This document shows positions 56,132-64,000 of a DNA stretch of 64,000 nt, piece by piece. The translations under genes and the position numbers were made by a program. Each line of letters begins with the position of its first letter. Within the stretch, counting starts at the first letter, position 1. Origin of the DNA: Rhodosorus marinus (Eukaryota > Rhodophyta > Stylonematophyceae > Stylonematales > Stylonemataceae); the NCBI GenBank assembly GCA_029953675.1, contig JAMWBK010000004.1, positions 1,488,001-1,552,000 on the forward strand, written 5' to 3'. The notes under the pieces were generated by a model, which searched no databases, had not been told where the DNA came from, and was given only the letters and a program-made list of their open reading frames with translations.

Positions 56132-57547
56132 CTATGTCTGCTCGCTGTCCTCTTGAGGCGGAAATACTCGAGCTGAGCCGAAATAGGATATCACCGCGAC
56201 GCCGAAAAAGATCGCGAGGTTTGCTCCCAGATCTGCATTCAACCAACCCTCTCTCTGAACAATGGGTCCTAGTTTAAAGAACGTTTTGCGATCCACTCTT
56301 CGTCAGCAGGAATTAAAGCTAACCTAGAATCGCTTTGCTTCATTGCGAACGGCACACCAATTCCGAACGCAGCGAGCAGAAATCCCCAAAATGGGCTGAA
56401 GACCACCAGCCACGCGACATCAAAAGCTTTCTTTCCTCCTTGACGAGGAGCCTGAGTTGTGGTGAAACAATTCGTTCAACTCGGGTTCCAATTTTTGAAG
56501 GATAAGCGTGGTATTCAATGGCTCATACCAAACCTGCAACGGCCCCTGCAACGGCGGTGATAATCGCAGAGAGCGCAAACTGATCACGGCTGTACCCTGG
56601 TACCTTGAGATACCAAAGACAGCGGGTTTTGTACGGTGGTCAGAGCAGCCATTCAATCGAAAGTGATCTTCTTGAGTGTATTGTACGTACCTGAACGCAT
56701 CCTTCGGGGCGCATCATGCACGTCTTTATATCGCCGATAGCACCCAGTATTGCTCGGTCAGCTCCGTTGTCTTTCACGTAGAACATGTTGCCGTATCTGC
56801 TCAGCGGATATACCGTTTTTCAGCGAACAATGGGAGGGCTAGAAGAGCAGTCCATAGTTTGTATGGCTGATCGGGTTTTGCCTAAAGCAGCCGGTAGGCA
56901 TGAGAGAACTAAACGTCCTTTACCGACGTACCTGCTCTGTAACTCCAACCAGAACGTTTGGGTAAGTTTCTTGCTCACATTCCTGCCAATCCGAAAGTCC
57001 AAGAGGTTGCCTGTCTTAGGGTCCGCCAACTGGTACAGAGAGAGATAGAGTTTTCGTTTCCTGTTAGCGAAATGCTTGAGTAATCCACATCATCTGTGCC
57101 TAGCTTACCACAACGACGGTGTTCTCGTCCACAGGCCAAATGGTCTTCGGTTCGGTTAGTACTCCGGTCGGCTTTTGCACGAGAACACGAATACGATACC
57201 TGGAGGGAAAAAAGTCAAAAATGAGCTCTGAGCCATGCGTCCTCGATAGCCGTTCACTTCAGATCCCTGTCTACACTTCCTCACCCAGTCTTTTCCTCGA
57301 AATCCTGAAGGTCTGTAATCAGTCTCGCCTTCTCACCCGTAGTCAGCGCCCGCCCATAGTCCAAGACCGGGTCCACCGCAAACGCCACAGGCGATCCTCC
57401 AAGCAGAACAGAAGCTACTAAACCAGCAGCTGCCAATCTTCGTCCATGATCCAATCCAGCCCTCACCGTAGCCTTGCTTCCTGCGCAACGATTCTCTTCC
57501 AACCTTCTCCTCAACCTCACAAACTCATATCCCACGAATCCCAACAT
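56132..57547 (-). CDS. TPM-domain thylakoid protein (TLP18.3/Psb32-like)
   Basis: Seven exons: 57547-57285, 57199-57109, 57029-56932, 56796-56691, 56603-56534, 56426-56324, 56252-56132; 283 aa. Residues 1-57 form a bipartite plastid-lumen presequence: a basic transit part, then twin arginines (36-37), a hydrophobic run LAAAGLVASVLLGGSPV and an A-F-A cleavage site at 55-57. The TPM domain follows: ALTTGEKARLITDLQDFEEKTGYRIRVLV, VVVVLADPKTGNLLDFRIG, FWLELQSRYGNMFYVKDNG, and a pair of cysteines (TCMMRPEGC). Then come three hydrophobic segments (FALSAIITAVAGAVAG; AWLVVFSPFWGFLLAAFGIGVPFA; LGANLAIFFGVAVISYFG), more than the single anchor of TLP18.3 or Psb32. Those proteins assist photosystem II repair. 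The acceptors at 56604 and 56253 were chosen by phase and hydrophobicity, so the C-terminal third is less certain. Confidence 0.84.
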
Positions 57548-58853
57548 CCCCCTCCCAAAAAAGGCTAAACTCACTGGAAATCCTGGCGTCTGACAAAAGA
57601 TAAACAATGATAGCCTTTGCAAAAAGCTCAAAAAATACTCCTCAGCTGTCCACTCAAAGAGCTCCTCTACATCGACCTTTGTATCAGCAAGCAACCACAG
57701 TGACTACATCAAAAGAGTTCATTGAGAACCTCTATTGCCTTTCACACGATATGAATCTTCACCTCCAGATCGACTCTGATCAATTCCAATCCATAGCCAC
57801 TGAAAACCGGTTTAGCAATCAATCTAGGTCTACCCAGTTGAGAGGGTGGGAAAGACGGAGCAAAACCCCGACTTCTACGTCCGGCCTTAACAGAAAAAGT
57901 TTGCATGCATTGTCATCAGCAGCTCCTTTAGGAGCAGAAGCTTTCCTATTAGAGTCTTCACCTTCACAGATCGATTGATCAATTCCGATGCCCTTTTAAG
58001 CTGTGGATCGGAGTCTGTGTAGGATGCTTGTTTGAGTGCGCTGGGGTTAACCATAGATCAGATTGGTAGTCGATCTGAGGTTGGCTCGCTGAGTGGGTGA
58101 GAGGGCGTGAGAAAACTCACTTGCAATGCCAGCCTTAACAGAGCAGAGGGCAGCTCTGCATTCACATTCACTGGCAGTAGCTTGTATTTACGAACTTCAT
58201 TGCTGACAGATCCATTGACAAACAGTTATCCATGTCCTTTTTCGATTTGCTTACTGATCGGTTCTAGTCCATCTCATGGTAGCTTGGTTAAAGGGAGGGA
58301 CGAGAAACCACCAGATTCAGCAAAGAGAGACCTTAACGGCGAATTTCAGAACGTGCTTCACCATCCACCAATCGATTCCTGTCAACGCCGGCATCGCGTT
58401 TGCTGCTCAGCGATATTTCGGCCAGAGGTTACTCGTTGAGTGGAGAGACGGAGATCATACAGAACTAGAGCGACAACTTTAACACGAGAAGGTAAAAGAA
58501 CAGCAGTTCACACGACACACTCATTCATTGACTGCTTCATCCCCCGTCCAACCAGCAAAAAGAAACCTTGGACGACGGAGACATTTTCGCCAATCCAGAG
58601 CTTCCAGGTCGAAAGGATTGATGGTAAACAAACCAAACACGGCAATCATTGAGAATAGAATCTACACAAGAACTCAATTACGTGCTTGGGCTTCTTCTAG
58701 ATCCAGTCTACAAAAACTCCATGTAGATTGTCATCGAATGTTCGTGTCAATCTGCGTCTTTGTGGTAGTCATCGCCGGAGCGGGTTGATTGCCTCACGGT
58801 CGACGGGAGGGGAAGACTCGACTTGGGAATCAGTACAGTTCCTTCAATCAAGG
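57548..58853. other. divergent spacer, 1.3 kb
   Basis: 57548-57600 belongs to the TPM gene leader (C-rich on +). A + strand frame 57607-57978 (123 codons, ATG start) has no recognised domain and lies where the TPM promoter is expected. 58100-58853 holds further short frames without recognisable content. Confidence 0.4.
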
Positions 58854-59540
58854 ATGGATAAAGTAAGCAAATTAGAATCTGTTCTAAAGCTGAAACCCGG
58901 AATTGAGAAGAAGAAAGGTAAGCTTCTGGGGCCGGTTAAGGTGAACTTCCCAACGCGGGAGGAGTTCTCTGACCTATCAGAGGATCAACAGGCGGAGTTT
59001 TTGGACGAGGCGAGTCGGCTCTCGGAGTCCGTTGTGAAATGTATAGATCGGATTGTTTCCAGACCTGATAAACGCGTGAGTTTTTAATGAAGCTGACTGT
59101 CCATGGACTCGAATCTTCGTCAGTCCGGCCTCACCACTTCTGTTTTCTTCGTTGACAACCAGGACGACGATGCGGTTCTGAGGAGTATCATTGCAGATAT
59201 GGGAAGAACTAAAGGTCTCCCTCATCGTCAGCAGTACGTTGAAATGGGACTTTGGCGAAGGATTGTGTCGTTCTCAGGTAGAAGCAGGAGAATGGCGGAC
59301 GATGCTTGCCGAAAGATTCAATCGGAGGGTGACGATGACGAAATCTCTGGCGGCGGCGGGTTATCTTTTCGGGATTTTTACATGGCAGAAATCACTGCCA
59401 AGCACGCAGGATCGATAGAAGCATTCCATGAGAGTGAAGAAATGGACATAGATAAGGCCCAGCTGTTTGTTCGCTGCCTTGAAGCCGGGATGGACATATT
59501 CGCTGACGCCCAGAAGGATTTGTGTATAACGAAAAAGTAG
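58854..59540 (+). CDS. small conserved-looking protein with Rsa3-like C-terminus
   Basis: Two exons, 58854-59075 and 59163-59540, 199 aa; the 87-nt intron has a strong GTGAGT donor. The N-terminal half is charged and helical (MDKVSKLESVLKLKPGIEKKKGK, then FPTREEFSDLSEDQQAEFLDEASRLSE). The C-terminal segment FRDFYMAEITAKHAGSIEAFHESEEMDIDKAQLFVRCLEAGMDIFADAQKDL resembles the Rsa3 ribosome-assembly domain (x-[YF]-[YL]-M-x-x-[VI]-T-x-x-F-x-x-[DE]-[LI]-[DE]-x-[LI]-R ... L-[IV]-x-[AC]-L-x-x-G-x-x-[IM]-F). If right, it would act in early 60S assembly in the nucleolus. The resemblance is a pattern seen by eye and is weak; gene structure is more secure than function. Confidence 0.65.
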
Positions 59541-59791
59541 GAGCCCCCTTCTGCCAAGACAAGAGAAAAAACCACCGTTTTTCGAGTCCTCTAACCCTGC
59601 TGTTTTCGCTCCGCCGCTTCGTCGTGAACCTGCTTAGGTTTCCTAACAACGGGAAAGACGCAGATGCCAAGTCGAGCTAGGCCGATTCTCCCGCGGGGAG
59701 AACCATTTACGTGTAAAGTTGTTGTTTCTCTCGATGGCTGATGGACAGACATAGCCTTTTGGTATTCTTTTGGTCTCTTTGTTTGTAAATA

Positions 59792-61166
59792 CTATGCACT
59801 GGAAAATTTAAAGTTACTCTCTGCCGGTTTTTCTTCTCGTTTGCTCTTCTCTTTTAAATACGGCTCGTACGGGTCGCCGAGGTAGACCCCATATTCCTTC
59901 GCAGCTCTCTTTCTCAGGTCTAATCGATTGAGAACAATTGGTTTGTTCAGCGTTTGTAGGACAACGTCTACAAAAACACCTAGCTAACGAAAGTTACATG
60001 CAAGCTTTTCGGATGATTTACCTGATCGAAGCAAGTGGATGGCTACACCAACTCGATCGGCCGCTTCTTCGTATATTCTCAAACATTCTTCGCCTCGACA
60101 GGTTTTTGACTTCTTCACTAGGTCTTCGAACTGAATCGGATCACCAGCAATCATCCACAACCGCTTTCCAACCCGAGGGACCTTGTACACAAGCGCGTTC
60201 TTCTCATCCAGCGGCATCGAATCCTCAAGTCCCTCGTGGTAGATGGGTATCACAGTCAGTCCTCCCGAGTTTTCGGCTGCTTTACACATGATCTTCCCTA
60301 CTCCTCTATCGGCATGGCAAGGTCACCAGAGAACTAGTTCAGTTTATGAACTCGTTTGATGGCCACGCAGTTGAGGGTGCCCACCTTCGCATCCGATCGA
60401 TGTACTTCTGTGAGACTCTACCTTCAGCGTAGTAGTTGACCCATTGTCCGGTACTTAAGTAATTGATCAACTGATCCATCCAGCCTTGATTCAAACCGAT
60501 AAAACGAGATACGGGAAGCGTTTTCAGCGCTCTCATGTACTGCTCCCGAAGCTCTCCTTTGAAACAGATGTCGGACGCGCACGTTCCCCATCGGGCGAGA
60601 GTCGGTCGCAACGGAAGCCACCATGGAGTGAAAGAAGCCAAAACGAGAGGGTCATCTATTACAGACTGATGGTTCATCACCGTCAAGATGCCTCTCGTCT
60701 TGTCCCGCACTCCAAATGGCTGCGGTACAAGATGCTTGGTAAGCTTCTCCCTGTCAAAACAAGTTGTCGTTGACGCGACGTGGAGGAAAAATTTCCCGAG
60801 ACTTGCTCCTATAAAAATTGCAACGGCATTGAGGACTGATGCTCCATTGCCGGGCCTGTACGTGTAGGAATACTCCTGCTGGTTCTTCAGGATCCTCTCG
60901 TAATCAAATTCCTTAAACCCGGACTTGGTCGGAAGCGACGCCCGCACCAGCTCGGGAAAGTTTTCCGGTTCGACAGACTCAGCAACAGCACGCGCCCGTG
61001 GATCCTCCTCTTTCGGCCCAAAAACGGTCAGAAAGACCCTCCCGAGGAATGAAACCTGCCGATCCCATATCATCGACCTCCGCTTCCATCCTCGACCTTC
61101 CTCTCCTCCACCTCCAACTGCACTGCCGATCCCTCCACGGCTCTCAGATTCTTGCGGCCGGTCCAT
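59792..61166 (-). CDS. tafazzin-like phospholipid-lysophospholipid transacylase
   Basis: Three exons: 61166-60385, 60305-60022, 59919-59792; 397 aa. The GTG before ATG 61166 is not used. A 120-residue N-terminal extension, with a hydrophobic stretch SVLNAVAIFIGASLGKFFLHV, precedes the acyltransferase core: GILTVMNHQSVIDDPLVL with the H-x4-D catalytic motif and the tafazzin-specific N-H-Q-S-x-x-D-D-P, RWGTCASDICFKGEL, FIGLNQGWMDQLINYL, WVNYYAEGRVSQ (E of the second motif), and after the splice MRRGVGKIMCKAAENSGGLTVIPIYHEGLEDSMP. The joins at 60385/60305 and 60022/59919 agree in phase. The last exon adds a charged tail with GVYLGDPYEPYLKEK. Tafazzin remodels cardiolipin at mitochondrial membranes. 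The final short exon was inferred and is the least certain part. Confidence 0.9.
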
Positions 61167-62704
61167 CACCTTGAAATAGTCTCGTATTCACTCATTCAAT
61201 CTCACAAGCGAAGAAATCATGTATACTTAAGCCTCAGCCGATCCCTAACTCTCCATACCATTCCGCTGTCGTGCCGTCTCAACCTCCATCTTGGAACTTC
61301 TGATTATCTATTTCGAGCACGGGAGAAATTGACTGACTAACCATGTAAAGGAAAATAAACAAGAATTTCAATCCAATCGAGTGATATTTTGATTGATATC
61401 GACGGCCGCGAGTTTCCGTATCAAAATTTAGTAGAATATCACACTCATATTCCTTTTTTTTCCACCACTCAATCATCGGAAAGGAAGATTTACCTGAATA
61501 ATAATTTATTTTAAATTGATATGTTTGACTTTAAATATTTCATAAAAATAGATTGAAACCCGGGGAAGGAATACCGACAGAGCTTTCACACGGGCAGATG
61601 CATAAAAAATCGGCGGGTGTGGATGGAGTTCTCATGGGGGCTGCACAACTTGCTGGAGGTTGGCACTATTTGTTGCGACTTCCCTTTTGATTTTCGGTCC
61701 CAGAGCTCATAGGAAACCTCCTGCTTCGCCGGTTTCTTGCCGGGACCCTGAGCGATCAGATGGTTTAGGGACCCTCAACCTTCCGCCAGATCAGGGCACG
61801 ATCTGCTTTAAGAGGGCGACTAAGTCGGCAGACTCGGTTATTCGATGCAGATCTTCCGTCACGCTAGAATACTCTGAGCTAGCGAGCAATCTACCTCCAG
61901 CCCAAGCCTGCTGCACGACCCTCCTCCACCGACTAACCAAAACAACACCGATCCAAAACAAAAACAGGCGCGTTTGCTATTAAACAGATCGGTTCATGTC
62001 CATCTTCACAGCTAGTGGATCCACCTCGGATGGGAATTTTATTGCCTGTCTGCTCTTCTAAAATCAGAGTCATCATCCACAGAAAAAAAAACAATTCACC
62101 TCCCTCCGTCCCATCCCACATCCACAACTCGATAAAAAATTCCACACCAGAAACCCCCTTTTCAAAACCATCGATATTTCTTCATCTAAAAAACACTTCC
62201 CTCAACCACTCATCCCTGGTTATTGACCTCTCAGCGCTGCAAAATCATTATCTGTATATAGGGGGGGGTAATTGCTGACCATGCTGATCATCAAACTAAA
62301 ATTTTTCAGGGGTATTAAAAAGCTTAAACATAGAATTTAGGATAATAATAATAATATTTTAAAAATATGTATATGGGGGGTTTAGATTACATTGATGTTC
62401 CGGAGATATTTCTTTAAGGGTGGGTAGATATTGATCGATCCTGAAAATGGATATTGGGGAATAGCGTGCTTGCTTGCGAAGTTCAGAAGTCTGTTGGTGG
62501 GAAGGGTGGGGAGAGGGTGGGGAGGGGGAGGGAGGGGTTTGGAGACCTTGAAATGTATGGAAGGGGATGTAGGAGCAACTATGTGTTTTAGGGATAGCGA
62601 AGAAAGTGTATGAGAAAGGAAAGCTTCTGAAATGTGAGGCTGAAGTTTGTTTTTCTGAGGGGGCGGGCGGCGGGAGAGTCTGTCGCTTTTGTTGTTTTTG
62701 TTGA
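61167..62704. other. spacer, 1.5 kb
   Basis: 61167-61300 is the mildly C-rich leader of tafazzin. 61480-61560 is AT-rich. 61600-62280 holds short frames only, C-rich on + near 62090-62215. 62280-62395 is AT-rich, and 62430-62704 is a G-rich leader ending at the YacP/NYN start codon. Confidence 0.45.
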
Positions 62705-63741
62705 ATGGCTTTCTTGAGTAGTCTTAAGCTGGAACCGGCGGCTTTGAAATCTAGGAACCGCTGTGGACATCGGAGGGTTGCAGTAGTTTGTGGGAAGAAG
62801 CTTGGTCAGAGCAGTGGTGACAAGCAGGACGGTGATGGTGATAAGAAGGATGCACCCCGTGTGGACGCCAACTCGAGTTTGGGGCTGAAGAGGCAGCTGT
62901 GGTTGGTGAAGGAGAATGGAAAGAGAAATTCTGGAGGGCCGTCTCCGGTGATGAGAACTAGCTTTCGAAAAAAGAAGGAGAAGACGAAGACGACGAGTAA
63001 ATCCGCCCTGGACGGTGGCGAGATTGTGGACCTTCCTGACGGAAAATACAACAAACATACCTCTCCAATTCTATTTATTGACGGTTATAATGTTATTGGG
63101 TATTGGCCAAAGTTGAAGAAGAAGCGGGACAAGAACGACCTGTGCGGTGCGAGAAAACTTCTAAACGAGGAAGTGAGTATGTATGGTGGCCTGAGAGGGT
63201 GGGAATGTGTGATTGTTTACGACGCAATGCAGTCTGAGAGTAAGTTTTATCCACTGGAAGTTGTCCGCATGATTTTGTTTTCGATGCTCACTCGGCATTC
63301 AATGTTCAGGAAAGGGTCTGCATATTCAGGTCGAGGACAACATTACCGTAGTGTTCACAGGAAATGACACTGCGGATTCCTATATTGAGTTCAGAACGAA
63401 AGAATGCGCTGAAGAAAATACGCGACAGGTTTGCTCGCAAGAGTACCTTTTGAGCTTGATAAGAACATGGGCTAACCCATAATTTGTACGTCCGCTAGGT
63501 ATGGGCTGCAACAAGTGATTACTTGCAGCAGAAGATGGCTTTCGGAAATGGAGCCCACTTGATGTCTGCGAATCTTCTCGTTCAAGAGCTGAAACGAACG
63601 AAGAAAGAGGCCTCTGTTCAACTTCAGAAGCACAACCAGGATATGGACCGCGACAAAATCGGATTACTCAAGTATGCCTTCAGCGACGAGCAAAGGCAGA
63701 AGTTCCTCGAAGAGTTCGGCGGGGACGAAATCCACTTTTGA
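62705..63741 (+). CDS. YacP/Rae1-type NYN-domain ribonuclease, probably plastid-targeted
   Basis: Three exons: 62705-63239, 63310-63428, 63499-63741; 298 aa. The N-terminus MAFLSSLKLEPAALKSRNRC is rich in Ser, Leu and basic residues and lacks acidic ones until residue 10, like a transit peptide; a disordered basic region runs to about residue 115. The NYN (PIN-like) domain follows: ILFIDGYNVIGYWP with the first catalytic Asp, ARKLLNEE, CVIVYDA, VEDNITVVFTGNDTADSYIE, and WAATSDYLQQKMAFGNGAHLMSANLLVQELKRTK, matching YacP (D-x-Y-N ... [TG]-x-T-A-D-x-x-I-E ... V-A-T-S-D-x-x-x-Q). Bacillus YacP (Rae1) is a ribosome-associated endoribonuclease; a role in plastid mRNA or ribosome turnover is inference. 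Confidence 0.88.
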
Positions 63742-64000
63742 GTTCAGGGTCAACTAACTTAAACATTTCACTTATTTAGTTAACTAAAGAATCGAGTATA
63801 TTGCACAGGCTCCTTCCAGGGCCGTGCTAAAGCAAGCCAATTGCCAAACACCACCTAGAAGCACCTTCAACCGCAGCAGAAAAGACTGTGCTTCCAAGAC
63901 ATTTTGGAAGTCGAGCTCCTGAAAAGCGCTTCCTTGGACTTAGTCACCTATCGCGCTTGAAGGCAGCACGAAACACGCAAACGGGTTTCCTCCTGGCAAA
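63742..64000. other. 3' flank to window end
   Basis: Short T/A-rich 3' UTR followed by mixed sequence to the window edge. Nothing recognised. Confidence 0.4.

Noticed and set aside
57607-57978. 123-aa ATG-initiated + strand frame
   Set aside because: No domain, lies in the expected promoter of the TPM gene and has composition like the flanks; not listed as a gene.

Overview
The window is nuclear DNA from a eukaryote with a primary plastid. It carries about nineteen protein genes on both strands, nearly all split by GT-AG introns of roughly 65-175 nt, with long non-coding spacers between them. Plastid evidence: a TPM-domain thylakoid-lumen precursor with a plain transit peptide followed by a twin-arginine lumen signal, a YacP-type NYN nuclease with a transit-like N-terminus, a plant-type ATP phosphofructokinase, and a light-harvesting-complex (LHC) gene fragment. 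The LHC fragment is of the kind seen in red-algal Lhcr proteins, and the plastid precursors lack the signal peptide expected for a secondary plastid. A mesophilic red alga is therefore the best guess, but this is inference and a green-lineage alga is not excluded. Exon joins below were worked out by hand from splice sites, reading phase and family conservation.

Layout, left to right: GDAP2-like macro-domain gene (-, cut by the window edge); NDR/LATS-type AGC kinase (+); CMP-KDO synthetase (+); NIP45/Rad60-like protein with two SUMO-like domains (-); LHC fragment (+); BAR-domain protein (-); PI4-kinase beta type (+); MAPKK-like kinase (+); PHO88/SND3 (+); C-4 methylsterol oxidase (-); NUP155 (-); CSB/ERCC6-type SNF2 ATPase (-); ALG8 glucosyltransferase (+); UTP25 (+); a Ty3/gypsy remnant (-); acyl-CoA oxidase with a C-terminal ARL (+); ATP-PFK (+); TPM protein (-); a small protein with an Rsa3-like C-terminus (+); tafazzin (-); YacP/NYN protein (+).

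The genes are housekeeping and unrelated in pathway: signalling (NDR, MAPKK, PI4K), membrane lipids (PI4K, tafazzin, sterol oxidase, acyl-CoA oxidase), ER biogenesis and N-glycosylation (PHO88/SND3, ALG8), nuclear functions (NUP155, CSB, NIP45, UTP25), carbon metabolism (PFK, KdsB) and plastid upkeep (TPM, YacP). No operon-like logic, virus, CRISPR array, rRNA or tRNA gene was seen.

The most notable structure is non-coding. Many genes have a leader of about 100-950 bp just upstream of the start codon that is G-rich and C-poor on the coding strand (so C-rich on + for minus-strand genes), often with a very AT-rich block beyond it. Two C-rich blocks without an assigned gene (about 1990-2270 and 18800-19000) may mark missed minus-strand genes. 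Other relics are a broken LHC exon, a frameshifted retrotransposon, a 48-bp dispersed repeat and a strong hairpin.
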